Part shown: positions 40,501 through 51,125 of the stretch, piece after piece
Numbering within the stretch: position 1 is the first letter of the stretch
Layout: the number at the start of each line of letters is the position of its first letter
Origin: Bombus terrestris
Taxonomy: Eukaryota; Arthropoda; Insecta; Hymenoptera; Apidae
Direction: 5' to 3'
NCBI RefSeq assembly: GCF_910591885.1
Contig: NC_063281.1
Span: 8,509,700 to 8,573,699, forward strand
Length of the DNA: 64,000 nucleotides
The notes under the pieces: model-generated
What the model was told of the DNA's origin: nothing
Database searches by the model: none
What the model saw: the letters and a program-made list of their open reading frames with translations, nothing else
Position numbers and translations under genes: made by a program

Positions 40501-43500
40501 AACCACTAAACGCCCTCTCGAACCTGCTGCCTTTGTCGTTCAATCGCCAATCAAACGACCATTCGCATTATCTTCTATTATCTGTTACACAATAGAAAAA
40601 ATAAGAAACAAAAGATTCATTTCTACTTTAATAACGTTGGAAGTTATTCGCGTGAAACTAGAATTATAGGAAAGTATATCGTTCGTGAATAAATTATACG
40701 TCCTGTCTGACGCAAAGTGGCTCATTCTACTTACTTAGCAGTTACCGCGCTCTTCGTGCAATCCTCTACATTGGAATTTCGAATATAACTCGTTGGAAAA
40801 TGACTTCCAAGGCAGCAGGGAGTGGCTGTAAGCAGTTTATCCAATCCCTAGGAAACGAATTCCGCATCATGCCTGCCTCGAACGCCCTTAGATATCCGTC
40901 TCCTCAGAAACCTAAGGATAAGTAGTACCCGTTCAAACCTTCCTTGATCTTCATCAGAGGTGCGCAATGTACCATAGACTGGAACAAGAATGTTTTATTA
41001 ACGCGTAATGTAACCTTCTTGGGTAATTTGGAACGAATGAAAAAGAGGAAGGAATGTCGGTTGCGTCCAATGTAAACGCAAGGGGGCAGGCAAGCTTTCG
41101 TCCAATTAAAATTTACAGCTGGTGCTTGTTAACGTTTAAATCTGCGCACCTCTGCTTGTGACGTCCAAAACAGCCCTCATATAGTACATCCCCGTATACG
41201 TCTCACTAGTACCGTAGCCCGAGGCTCTAGCACACCCGAGAGAGCTTAAATCCTGGACGATCCTGCAGGAGCCCAGCCACAGGACGATTGGTCCGTGCTG
41301 CAGGATCTCTGATGTGTTTAGTGGTTGCTCGCATGGATAATCAAGGATCCTAATATTCGTTCCCATAAGAATTAAAACAAAAAAAAAAAAAAAAAAGAAT
41401 AAGAAAAAATACAGAAAAAAAGAAAAAGAATCCCCCGTAAGACTATCCTTACCACTGATAAAAAAAAACACTGTGCTTATAATTGTATGGTGCTTACGTA
41501 GTGGCGTTTGCAGTGTCTTGGGAGAATGTGAAAGTGTTTGCGTGGATAAACGTTTCGTTACCCTTCATTTTCAGATTTTTCTCCCTCTGTTTCGCTGTAC
41601 AAGCTGGTTTACGATACGGCATCGCCATTAATTTCCTTTCATTTTTTTTCCTTTTTTTGTTTCGTTCGTTCGCAACGACCGTGCGTGAACGAAGCGTTTG
41701 TTGTATCGTTTTGGGTTTTTTCTTCTACTTCTTCTTTTTTTTCTGTTCTTTTTTCTTTTCGTGTTTCGCTATTTTCAAAGAAACAGGCTGTAGCGTAGTA
41801 ATAGATAGCGCAAATAAGTTGACGATAGAGTTCGTAAAGGGAAGGTGAAGCGCTTTTGCGTCATTTTCTTTTTTAATTAGCGTTTAATGAGAGGAGGCGT
41901 TGTTGAAGTATGTGTTTAGTTTATTTTTTAATGCCTCTGTCTCTCTATCTCTGTTACGGCGTTCACCGTTTTCTCTATTTCTGTTCCGCCTTTAGAACGC
42001 TTTTTCAACGTGAGAATGGTTTTCGGTGTGACTGATAATGTGTGTCAGGGCTACTCGCGCATGTGTAAATTGTGTAAATTAAGCGTCACAAACTGCAAAA
42101 AAAAAGATATCTCGGATGATACGGAATTCTCCATTCATCGCTACGACCACTCTCTTCTAACTCAAGGTACCTCACCGTTAACGTACTAACTTTGCAACTT
42201 CCGGTAATTTTTCTCTACTGTTTTAATCATCATCTTTTTAAACATTTTTTAACGTATTTTCTATTTCTCTCTTTTTATATACTCTCTTACACACTTCCAA
42301 CTTTTCCTCTCTACTACTACTATATTACTTCTTTCTTCTCTTTCACTCTACTCTACTACTACAACTTTCTTCTCTTTACTTATTGCGCTCTTGGTCACTT
42401 GATAAACGGCTCTAGGCATTCTTTTGATTCTTTCTGTATTTTTCTTCGCATGCAACCAATCTCTCTTGCAATCGTCACATCGTGCTTGAACTTCGAATAA
42501 ACGTGATATCTGTCGAATCCACTTGGAATATATTTTTTTATCACTTTATCGTTTGCAAGAGAAAGCCTACTTCTTCCATTCGACATTCGTTGTTTGGAAG
42601 AAGTATCATGTTTCTCGGTCGGCACTCGATGCCTGAACTTTCACAAAGGATTTCGGTGGAAACTATAAAAGGGTAAGCACAGGTAAGCCTGAGAGCCGTT
42701 TACAAGCAACGACGTCGTTTCGTACGATAAAAAAGTCGATGTATAATTTATGTCTAATTAGAGGAAAGGTTATATATGATATAACGAAACGGGAGCGCTA
42801 TTTTTCACAATTTTCTTCTATATTTTTTATCTTAACCTCGCTCAATCTCAACCGAGCCGATCGTTGGACGAGTGAGGAACGTAACCGGTAAATAGGTAAG
42901 GGTTTTCGAACTCTCTTTTTCATTCTTTTTTTATCACATTTTTACTATATATTATATATACGTGTGTACATTTTTTCATATTATACTTCTCTCTTTCTCA
43001 CTTTCCATTTTCTCTATTTCTCTTTCTCTTTCTATTATACCTTTACATATTGAAACTCGATCACACGTGCACACATTGTACACACAAGCTCTATCTTTAC
43101 CCGCCCCGTATCCCCGTACCCTTAACCCTTGACCTGAAACCTTTAAATTCTCGAAAAAAGAAATTTATTCCACCCGTATACATCGACACAAACTTTAATA
43201 AAAAAATATATATATATATTTAAGAAAAACGTGCTTATATACACGCGTTTCTATTTCAGGAAACTATCGATAGGCGAATCTCGACGATTACTAATAGAAA
43301 TTTTCTCTCTCGATATGTAGGGGTGTCCCGTCAAAAAGTCCAACCCTGACGCACAGCCCGACAATGTACGGTGACGCATTAAATGCCAATCTCCAGGTAA
43401 CTGTCTAAAAAATACAAGCAATTCCTTTTTTTTCGTTAAATTAACGTGGATTAATTGAATTCAATACATGACATAACGTATCTTTCGTAGTTTCAACGAT

Positions 43501-44895
43501 TAGGTAAAGGAACGGAATATTCGTGACTAACCATCTAATGCAATTTGAGTATTTCCAGGCGGCACTCGGGGACTCTAATATGGGATTTCTAAACAACTCG
43601 ATGTGCACGTCGACGACAACAAGTCCCGATAAGGAGCACGTGTTAGCCCATAACGATCTAATGTGAGTGAGTCTTTAACGTGCAAAGTTTACGTTCCTCT
43701 TTCCAACGTGCCGAATCACTATTTCTACTCCGTTCCTTCTAAATTATCGTTCATAAATGATCGAATATTTGCGAATTTTTAGACAACATATCCATGACAA
43801 AATCTTAAGAACACAGAATAATTTTGTCTTACGATATTGGTAACTACTAATGTCTTCCTTGGATAAATGAAATAAAAGGTTTCTTTTCGATTATTAGTAA
43901 TGGAAATACATAAGACATAATCTGCTGTCGTACTAATTTCACTGAAAATCAATTATTTGTGGTTTAGTAAATCAACGATGCGTTAATATACGCGATATCG
44001 AACCTTGTTAGATAAATTTCATTTTGCAATTGCAATACTCATACTCGTGGAATAATATAACTTCTCGCTCAACACTTACCATAGTGGAAAAAAGAAAATT
44101 CAAAATTGATTTTCACATGTATACAGCCCCCCTTAAATGTGTTGACGCGCTATTTCACCTGTTCTATACGTCCTTACTTACTGTTCTTAAAGATTTTTAA
44201 TTGACTAAAGATACCCAAAGGTGGTTCAAGAAATATAACAAGAAAGATAATACTTTGATTTTGTTCGATTTGGTAGATAGAACGTTTCAATTAAAAAGAG
44301 ACTTGCTAACTTCTGTACTTGACATTCTTCATCATATTGGCAATATCGCACTGGCTCGTAAAAGTACCTAAGTCTCATAAGGCACGTAATCAACGTAATT
44401 CCATGTTAACCAATTATTTCCCTACTAACTACCTTGTAAATCTCCTTTCTAACGCGTTACTCAAACCTCGTAATACCAAACAGCCGAAAAACATTTCATC
44501 CAGTCGCGTTAACGTAAAAAGCTGAAGATGAAAAAACCCCAAACCCGATCCTGCTAACCAAAAAGACAGCTTCCAAAAAAGATAGCGTCCCGAGGAAGAT
44601 GGTGTCGGCACACGTAACCGAGCAGTTTCTCCGCAAAATCGACAGGTCACCGTTGGATGAACCAGCCGTGCACATAAAGCAGGAGGGCCAGAGCCCGGAG
44701 GGGGGCAAGCTCACGAGATTAATAAAACGAGAGCTGGTTGACGCGCCGACGGAGCAAGAGGGTGAAGAGGATCAGGTGGACGAGAGGGAGTATCCCGAGA
44801 GTCACGGGCACGATTCAGGACAGGACGAAGACATGGCCGAGGACTTGTCGATGGCGCCCGACATAATGACCCCGGAAGATCAGATCGAGGCGTAG
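25247..44895 (+). CDS. FoxP: FoxP forkhead transcription factor (spliced gene, start exon not found)
   Basis: This is the nuclear DNA-binding transcription factor of the FoxP subfamily, which in animals acts mainly in the nervous system and binds DNA as dimers. Thirteen exon positions were joined: 25247-25837, 26378-26440, 28047-28296, 29620-29724, 29894-30068, 31537-31723, 33200-33515, 35339-35415, 35627-35728, then A 37749-37879 or B 40203-40378, then 43321-43396, 43559-43662 and 44586-44895. The joined frame is open throughout, giving 828 residues with exon A or 843 with exon B, excluding the missing N-terminal exon. Domains in order are the Gln-rich region, a C2H2 finger (CKWPGC ... HLNTEH), a leucine zipper, a Pro/Met-rich linker with a CtBP-like motif, the forkhead domain (from [13 protein letters not shown]) and an acidic tail with SUMO-type sites. 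The order and motifs match vertebrate FOXP1/2/4. The weakest join is the acceptor of the last exon. Confidence 0.95.
25838..26377 (+). other. FoxP intron 1
   Basis: AT-rich intron between phase-0 exons. Nothing else was recognised in it. Confidence 0.85.
26378..26440 (+). CDS. FoxP: FoxP exon 2: 63-nt symmetrical exon
   Basis: It lies between acceptor TTCTTCTAG and donor GAC|GTAAGT. It is exactly 21 codons in phase 0/0 ([21 protein letters not shown] begins the segment). Because it can be dropped without changing the frame, it may be a cassette exon. No vertebrate counterpart is recognised. Confidence 0.75.
26441..28046 (+). other. FoxP intron 2
   Basis: Intron of 1.6 kb. Short frames at 26.5-27.2 kb have no splice or family support. 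Nothing else was recognised. Confidence 0.85.
28047..28296 (+). CDS. FoxP: FoxP exon 3: Gln/Leu-rich coiled segment
   Basis: It follows acceptor TTACAG, ends at TCA G|GTAGGA and leaves in phase 1. It encodes a Gln- and Leu-rich helix ([19 protein letters not shown] ... [18 protein letters not shown]), the counterpart of the poly-Gln/coiled region ahead of the zinc finger in FoxP proteins. Confidence 0.93.
28297..29619 (+). other. FoxP intron 3
   Basis: Intron of 1.3 kb, AT-rich, with no further feature recognised. Confidence 0.85.
29620..29724 (+). CDS. FoxP: FoxP exon 4
   Basis: It follows acceptor TTGACAG and ends at donor AAT G|GTAAAC, in phase 1/1. It encodes [20 protein letters not shown] and then a short polar stretch. 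Its place is fixed by agreeing phases with exons 3 and 5. Confidence 0.88.
29894..30068 (+). CDS. FoxP: FoxP exon 5: first half of the C2H2 zinc finger
   Basis: It follows acceptor ATCGCAG and ends at donor TTAA|GTGAGT, leaving in phase 2. It carries [16 protein letters not shown] and CEDYQAFLK. Both zinc-binding cysteines lie here and both histidines in the next exon. This is the highly conserved FoxP finger. Confidence 0.95.
30069..31536 (+). other. FoxP intron inside the zinc-finger codons
   Basis: This intron splits the zinc finger between its Cys pair and its His pair. A GC-richer block at 30.45-31.2 kb has open frames on both strands but no recognisable protein. Confidence 0.85.
31537..31723 (+). 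CDS. FoxP: FoxP exon 6: zinc finger histidines and leucine zipper
   Basis: It follows acceptor ACTGCAG and ends at donor TCG|GTGAGT in phase 0. It completes the finger with HLNTEH and continues into the dimerising zipper ([25 protein letters not shown]). The zipper is nearly identical to vertebrate FoxP proteins, where it is needed for dimer formation. Confidence 0.95.
31724..33199 (+). other. FoxP intron 6
   Basis: Intron of about 1.5 kb between zipper and linker exons. No additional feature was recognised. Confidence 0.85.
33200..33515 (+). CDS. FoxP: FoxP exon 7: CtBP-like motif and Pro/Met-rich linker
   Basis: It follows acceptor TTTTTTCAG and ends at donor GGA G|GTAAGG, leaving in phase 1. 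It starts with [12 protein letters not shown], which resembles the PLNLV CtBP-binding motif of vertebrate FoxP. A low-complexity run rich in MP and NM follows, and then [11 protein letters not shown], which is conserved just ahead of the forkhead domain. Confidence 0.93.
33516..35338 (+). other. FoxP intron 7
   Basis: Intron of 1.8 kb just before the forkhead domain. Nothing else was recognised. Confidence 0.85.
35339..35415 (+). CDS. FoxP: FoxP exon 8: start of forkhead domain
   Basis: It follows acceptor TATTTCAG and ends at donor CAG|GTGAGT, in phase 1 in and 0 out. It encodes [20 protein letters not shown] and then ASLIRQ, helix 1 of the FoxP forkhead domain. Confidence 0.96.
35627..35728 (+). 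CDS. FoxP: FoxP exon 9: forkhead helix 2 and hinge
   Basis: It follows acceptor TTTCACAG and ends at donor AAG|GTATAT. It is 34 codons in phase 0/0. It encodes [19 protein letters not shown] and [10 protein letters not shown]. The Ala in the NAATWK hinge is typical of FoxP proteins and is associated with domain-swapped dimers, where most other Fox proteins have Pro. Confidence 0.96.
35729..37748 (+). other. FoxP intron upstream of alternative exon A
   Basis: Intron of 2.0 kb. It contains a GC/GT alternating run near 36611-36626, a T-run near 36898-36917 and a CAT/CGT trinucleotide microsatellite near 37491-37562. These simple sequences sit close upstream of the alternative exons. Confidence 0.85.
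37491..37562. repeat. CAT/CGT trinucleotide microsatellite
   Basis: Repeated CAT, CGT and CGC units, ending in a pure CGT run. Different frames give poly-Ser, poly-Arg or poly-His, which is why spurious open frames appear here. Confidence 0.85.
37749..37879 (+). CDS. FoxP: FoxP alternative exon A: canonical recognition helix and wing
   Basis: It follows acceptor TTGTATAG and ends at donor ACC GG|GTACGT. It is 131 nt, phase 0 in and 2 out. It encodes [20 protein letters not shown] and [17 protein letters not shown], the standard FoxP recognition helix and wing. It is interchangeable with exon B. Confidence 0.95.
37880..40202 (+). other. FoxP intron between exons A and B
   Basis: It has a TA-rich half at about 37.95-38.65 kb with many TATATA runs. 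A mixed half follows, containing the candidate third exon at 39511-39635 and an A-rich run near 40010-40070. Confidence 0.85.
39511..39635 (+). other. Candidate third alternative FoxP exon (speculative)
   Basis: An open segment lies between acceptor GGCTTTGCAG and donor GTCAG|GTAGTG. It is 125 nt, phase 0 in and 2 out, exactly like exons A and B. It would add [20 protein letters not shown] and then a Cys-bearing segment after TWK. It has no forkhead similarity and would truncate the DNA-binding domain. It may be chance. Confidence 0.25.
40203..40378 (+). CDS. FoxP: FoxP alternative exon B: variant recognition helix and AT-hook-like tail
   Basis: It follows acceptor GTATACAG and ends at donor GCA CA|GTAAGC. 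It is 176 nt, phase 0 in and 2 out, so it replaces exon A without a frame change. It encodes [47 protein letters not shown] and a Pro/Thr-rich end. Arthropod FoxP genes are known to produce isoforms that differ in this half of the forkhead domain. Confidence 0.93.
40379..43320 (+). other. FoxP intron after exon B
   Basis: Intron of 2.9 kb. Pyrimidine-rich blocks and homopolymer runs create short frames, for example near 41.4-41.8 kb and 42.2-42.5 kb. None shows a family motif. Confidence 0.85.
43321..43396 (+). CDS. FoxP: FoxP exon 11
   Basis: It follows acceptor ATATGTAG and ends at donor CTCCAG|GTAACT. It accepts phase 2 and leaves in phase 0. It encodes [20 protein letters not shown] and ANLQ, matching the SPT...AALNASLQ segment after the forkhead domain in FOXP2. 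Confidence 0.93.
43559..43662 (+). CDS. FoxP: FoxP exon 12
   Basis: It follows acceptor ATTTCCAG and ends at donor CTA AT|GTGAGT, leaving in phase 2. It encodes [20 protein letters not shown] and HVLAHNDL, continuing the FOXP2-like AALAES... region. Reading through the donor meets TGA at once. Confidence 0.93.
43663..44585 (+). other. FoxP last intron
   Basis: Intron of about 0.9 kb. An alternative phase-compatible acceptor at ACCAAACAG (44481-44483) would lead to an early TAA at 44515. Confidence 0.65.
44586..44895 (+). CDS. FoxP: FoxP last exon: acidic C-terminus
   Basis: The stop is TAG at 44893-44895. The frame encodes [34 protein letters not shown] and an acidic tail ending PEDQIEA, parallel to the HVKEEP...acidic tail of vertebrate FoxP. 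The acceptor is inferred. A branch-point-like CTAAC lies at about 44554-44558, and the TAG at 44583-44585 is the best phase-compatible site downstream of it. The AG at 44594 also fits the phase. The upstream frame stays open to 44518. Confidence 0.8.
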
Positions 44896-45022
44896 TATCG
44901 TTCCTCGAGGAACGAATAGGTTCGAGCTGTCGCGTCGAAGTACGATCGTGATGAAAGAACGAGAAGAAGTAGCTTCTCTTCCTCGTCGATCGAAGGCCAA
45001 GACCAGGGAAGCCAGAGGCGCG

Positions 45023-45056
<34 letters not shown>

Positions 45057-45546
45057 TGTAAGATGAACGAAGAGGGAAAAAGGAAGGCGTACGAAGAAGC
45101 GAAGAAGAAGAAAAAATTGACGTAGACGAAGAAGAAGAAGAAGAAGAAGAAGAGGAAGACTCCGAAGAAGACGATGAAGGCCCCTAGGACCACCCAGCCC
45201 TCCACTCCTCCTTCGTAAGAGAATCCCCATTTATCATATCCAAGGCCGTGATACGTTTTATCGAGCGGCCCTTTAAAGGTAAAGGCAAAAGAGGAAGAAA
45301 GAATAAAAAAATATTAAAGAATATGAAACGTACTACTACTGTGTGCGTGATCGATCGCGACGAAACGTCGAAACGAGAATCGGCGAATATCGTGATATAG
45401 GCGGCGTGATCATTCGATCCATATCCTTACTCAAGCAATTGCGAACAACGATTGTATTTTCTGTTCTTCAATTCCGTTTCATTTCGGAACCGCGTATATA
45501 TCTCTATATACATATATATATATATAAAATATATATACATATAACA

Positions 45547-45600
<54 letters not shown>
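45547..45600. repeat. CT dinucleotide microsatellite
   Basis: More than 20 CT units with single interruptions, in the likely FoxP 3' UTR and preceded by a short TATATA run. Confidence 0.9.
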
Positions 45601-45601
<1 letters not shown>

Positions 45602-48600
45602 CTTCGTGTACATTGCATTAGCCAGTAAACCGAATAAGGGCGAAAAGAAACGAATTGCATCCGCGATCTCGCTCATAGCATCTCGGCGGATAATGTTAAT
45701 CGATAATTCTTTAACGAACACACGAGAAAAAGAAAAGAGGGAAGACAGTGCTATCTATAGTCCCCGAGTAGTCCTCGCTCGTTTTCTACTTTCGTTATCG
45801 CGCCGGTGCTTACGTGTACGACTGCGTTTCTGCGTGTACTAATCGCGTCTATCTACTTTTTGGACCAATTCGAAGATATAGTAGATCCATCCTGATCGAA
45901 TAAAAATTAATTTTAAAATTAAAAAGACAGATCACGTAAAGATCTACTCTTTATGGGAGAAATCACGTTTGACTTAGTCGAAATTTCTTGCACGAACTAT
46001 TACAAAAAAAAAAAAAAAGGAGAAGAAAAAAAAAAGACGCGTTGAATGGAACACGCAGAACGTCTCAAAGATAATAATAAGAATGGCGAACAGATAGAGA
46101 AGGCTGGAATTAAGTTTAAGGAATAAATAACGAAGCTGTGGTGATAGCAGTGTTCTGGGTACGCGCGGGAGTGACTGACGCTTTAGTCTTAAATATATCG
46201 TTCGTGGTAAATTAGGAATTTCTCGAGTATCAAAAGTCCTCCGACGTGATTCTAAAGGAAAAGGTACTTTCCCTTATATCAGACAACCTAAGCTTAAGAA
46301 AAACGTGTGCCGAGTATGAAACACGGCCGCGGTCCCGGCGTACTCGTTCGCTGCTCTGTTGCTAATCACTGTATAGTTTAGGGGAAATTAAATGTAAGTA
46401 GTGTCGTAAACGATCGACGATCATAGACGTCGAGATAGAACGTACACGCTCGTGCTAACGATTTTCATCATTTTACCCATTAGATATTTCATCGTTCGGA
46501 CCTTTCGAGGGATAAATAACGAGTGATTGAAAATAAAATAAATTAAATAAAAAATCGATCGAGCGACGAAGAAAGTTTAGTAAACGAGATCGAGGACAAT
46601 CGAGGGGGCAAACGAAAAATGATGGGATAATAATAATAATAAAAAAAAGCAAAAAAAATGAAGAAAGCGGATGCCGTGTGTGGACGCACTTATAAATAAA
46701 TTAAATTACCATGTATGCATATACATATACATATATTAATACGTATACGTATCTCGGAAATTATAAGGAAATTAGATGTCGATGGCCCTGTTCTCCGTTT
46801 TCTATCCAACAGATCCTTGAGACAAACCCTCATTGAACCTTAACCTTTGCCTAAACCCGCGTAATCATGCTCGGTTCCGAATTTTTAGGAAATGGGACTG
46901 CGTCCAATTTTCCTGGACGGTAACTGTCGCGTCCAAAAATCGAAAGAACGAGGAAAATAAATGTTTGGGGGGCCGTTACTCGTCGATCTTCGAGCCCCTG
47001 GATACATACACGTTCACACTCACAAACACACACGCGCATATACATATACATAAACACAGAAGTTTAAACGAAAGCGTGCTCAGGTCGGTACGAAAAGAAA
47101 TTTTTGCCGAAGGCAACTCGTTGGCGAGTCGCCTGCTATCGAATCTAATTTATTATTTCAATGGTCGTTGACGCCACTAAATGTATGTAAAAATCGTGCG
47201 TGCCGTTTTTAATCGCGCCGCAGCGACCGGGAGACGATCGTGTGTGTGATATTATTCCGTTCGACCTGTAGCCATATATACACGGATGGTCTATACGTTT
47301 GTTTGTAATATTTTTGTAAATTAATTCGTTCCCGGGAACGTGTAGATAGGTTTAGAAGAATCGGGGATTCGTTACATTGTCAGGGTATTAATTGCTCGAC
47401 GTAAGAGACTCTTCCTGAGTCGCTGTGGCGATTTGTGTTTAGCGTGTCAGTGACGAAGAATCGCGAGAAAAAAAAAATAGGGTAGGGGGAGGGGGGGGGA
47501 AGTTCGATCGTTCTCAGCATTTATCGAGCGACAATAATCGTAAAAATCCCATCGATCGATATCGTCTTTCTGATATCTTTACCGTTTTATTTCCGTTAGA
47601 AAGATATTATTCTCGAGACGTCCATATTAGATCGACTCTAATTAGTAATATTAGCACAGCGAGAAGTATGTCAATTTTTTATTAGCTATGAATAAAATTC
47701 GTTCAATTTATTTCAAACTCATCGATCGTGTCGCTCGATTATCTGGAAATTAAACGAGACACAGTAGTCGCGATAATAGTTTCTTTCTTTCTTCTTTCTT
47801 TTTTTTTTTTTCTTCTTTGCAATTCGTTGATTCGTTCATTCCTGCGTGTTAGATACTCTGTCCATTCCTCATGTAACATAGTTAGCTTTTAGGACAAAGT
47901 TAAGTTTCGCCCACGCGTATTATTTCATAATAATTCCCCTGTACGAGACATCCTTCGATTTTCTATTCTAATCCGAATCCATCATCTTTCGACATCCGTA
48001 ACTCTCGTTCGCGAGTGATCAGACATTCTGATTAGAGAGAGAAAGGGATCAAGCGTGGAACGAGCGTGTATGCGAGTGTGTGTAGTTGTCGCGTGCGTCA
48101 TCGAACATTGGATGCCAAAGAAAACGAAGACGTTAGTGAAAAATAAGAGAAAATGTAATAGGGAAACAGTGAAAAAGAAAAGACGTTTATAAGAGAAAAG
48201 TGTTCATGGAGAAAGTGAAATGTATCGCGTATGACCGGTGCCGTTTTGGGCTCGCTTTCACGTAATGCTACTATTACTAATCTAAGACTACATGTATTGT
48301 GTATAATGGATTTAAGGACACGATATAACATAGAAAGACTCTCCTGTAAATAGTTGGAAGAAAAATGGAACTTTGTCGAGGCATTAGGGATTTGCGAATA
48401 TTGCGTCACTCTGCGAATGAATGAGTTTATCGATAGTGTGCTATATAAAAGTCTATATATATAAATATAAATATAATTATAAATACACACACGAAGGAAC
48501 ACAACACACTATACACACGTACAATGCGTTGCGCGTATCTCCCGGCTGCATTTAATTTTTATTTTTAAAGTCACGAATTTCCGAAGAAAAGAAAGAAAAG

Positions 48601-50456
48601 TGAAAAACAAAGAAAAAAACGACGACCGTTGATTCTCACGAGCTGGCAGCTCGGACAGAAGACACTTTCTCGTTTTATCGTATCACGATTGGTCGTGTCG
48701 CGAATAAAAGATGAATGGGCAAGCGGAATAAAAGGAGAGAGAGAAAAAAGAAGAAAAGAACAAAGAATATTTATGAAAAGATGGAGGACGTTTGATCGAT
48801 CGATTTCGTATAGATACGAAGTTATTTAAAGTCGATTCACGTAGCACGAAGATCGTGATTATTTCATTTCACGAATGTTTCTTTTTTTATGTATAGTAGC
48901 CGCTGTTACCTTACGAATAATTCTATATTGTACATGTTTAAACGTTCCCTGTTATGTTTGTTGTATATTTCGAATAGGTCTGTAAAGTAAAATGAATTAA
49001 CGAATGTTCGAATTTTTTTGTACGGGCGTAGGAAAGACGGGATTTAGCGTTACTATATTCACTGGTTCATCGAGATCTTCACATTTTATCGGCCAGATAA
49101 TACTTCGCCTAGCGATTTATATTTCTTTGTTTTTTTACGTCGATGAATGAAAAAGATGAATCTTACGTCGCGTTCGTTGTGTTACGAAGTAATGACGAAC
49201 CAGCGCGATCATATCAAATTAAAGGTATCGAGTGAACAGTGCTGAATCGATATTTTCGTTCGCTGAATGTTTCTTTCGTATAGATTCGAACGCTTTATAT
49301 AGTAGTTATATATAAAAAAAAAAAAAAAAGAAAAGAATACGGTATCGCTATTTTCTACAAAAAATCAATTCGCGAATTGAAATCATTGTTTTATAAAGTG
49401 TTCCCCATTGCGTGTGTTCACTTAAAATTTCCGCGAAAAACACATGGCCGAATGGAAATTACTTGGATCATTGGGACATGCGAAGAAAAATCTATTTTTT
49501 AATAGAAGAAGAAAAAAGTGGAAAAAGTATGAAAAAACGACGTATACAGGAAACGCGTTCGAGTTTAGAACTTTCTTGTGTTCCTCGAACGATTTTTCGA
49601 ATTGTTCAGTATTATCCTGTGCCGTATGAAAAACGAGGAAGTTCTTTATAAAAAAAAAAAGAAAAAAAAAAGAAATCTGCAAAGATCCGTGCTCTTTAGC
49701 TCATTTAAAAATTTCTAGGAAACCCTATCTGTCTGGATTTATTTTATTAAGTATTGTATAATAAGTTGCCTTGTAAAAATGTACCGATTTTACCGAGAAA
49801 TTAAATGTGTTACTAAAAGAAAACCAATCTCTGAACTGTTTCATCGACCTTTTTTTTCAATAAAAAAAAGGTAGCGAGATAGCAATTTATCGATTTATAA
49901 GTAATTGTAAGTAACGAGAGTTATCATTTTCACTGTACTTTCTTTGTATAAGACTGACATCGTTTGTATATGCTTACAAAGGGAAAAAGAAAGATATGAT
50001 CTTGTTAGGTACGTCAAGATTTATACACGTAAATTAATGTGTCTACGATTATATGTGTTTAGATCACAGAAGGACTTATATCATACTGTAAATAGAACAC
50101 TTAAGAAATCGCATTTTCTAGCTCGAATTAAGCTTTAGAATTAAGTCTTTATCTAATAGAATCGTCTTGAAAAGAATATACATACTTAATAAAACAGCAA
50201 TTCGTGAACATGAGGATCCAAAGCTGTCTAAACTGTTTGTTTCCGAATTCCTTGTTTGTCATATTTAAATAAAAGAATTGCAAACAATTAGTAATCCATT
50301 AAATTCTTTCGTCAAATATTGTAATCTCCTTTCAGTCAGTTTCTTCGCATAAGTTTCTTTAAACGAGCTGACGTTATTTATTACTGTATGTTAACTTATG
50401 ATTATGGAATTCAAATCACTTGTTAATACTATCATAATATTATCATATTTCGTTAC

Positions 50457-50462
50457 AATAAA
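50457..50462 (+). terminator. Candidate FoxP poly(A) signal
   Basis: AATAAA followed within 30 bases by a T/GT-rich stretch (TTTTTGTCTTTTTT). It is the last such combination before the convergent gene. Upstream AATAAA copies could be used instead. Confidence 0.35.
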
Positions 50463-50480
50463 AATATTTTTGTCTTTTTT

Positions 50481-51125
50481 ATTTCTCGGTAAATTTGTTA
50501 CCATCTGTTGATTTACGTTGCTCTCTGCTGGTAACATTGATCCACTTCATTCTCGTCGTTACTGGCAAAGAGAAGTCTTTTTTAACTTTGGTCAATATCG
50601 TATCATAATAAGGTATGAGATAATATATAATATACCAACATAGCATAAAGTAAAATATGTAAAAAAGTATTAAAGATTTATTTGTGTAAAATTACAGAAC
50701 ATTAAGCAAGTAAATTGTTGACAGATATTTAATTAAAGGGTAAACGGCTATATAGAAATCTGGTCTTTATTTCCTCGTTACGAAACTAACTTGTACGTTA
50801 AATTAAAAGAATATTGTTGCTATAAAGTATATAAAAATTTGTATTCATGCAAATTGAAAGTGCGAAGGCATCTCTCTCGATGAGGAAAACATTTGTACAT
50901 TATTTGAATATATAATGATTTACAACTTCCGATATCTTGCCACTGAAATTACAAATAAGAGACAAAATACTTGTTACTACTAAAATATTTTCCTTTATTC
51001 GAGTACTTTGTACGATTAATCATGGAACATTGTAAAAATAAATATTATAAATCGACTGCTATAGACGCTATTCTACGATCATCTTAAACAAGATCCTCGA
51101 CACTCTTCGTTCATTTATTCTTGCT
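50481..51125. other. Region between two convergent genes
   Basis: AT-rich and noncoding, between the likely FoxP 3' end and the phosphatase stop codon. It includes minus-strand AATAAA copies at 51114-51119 and 50994-50999 that could end the phosphatase transcript. Confidence 0.6.
51114..51119 (-). terminator. Candidate poly(A) signal of the phosphatase gene
   Basis: Minus-strand AATAAA only about seven bases past the stop codon. A second copy lies at 50994-50999. Which one is used cannot be told from sequence. Confidence 0.35.

Larger units (their letters stand above)
44896..50480 (+). other. Probable FoxP 3' UTR and downstream sequence
   Basis: No coding potential was found after the FoxP stop. 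The stretch holds AAT units (about 45024-45057), GAA units (about 45129-45152), a long CT run (about 45547-45600) and several A-runs. AATAAA occurs at 49859, 50188, 50268 and 50457. It also has two Pumilio-type TGTAAATA sites, at 48345-48352 and 50087-50094. Calling the whole stretch UTR is an inference. Confidence 0.45.
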
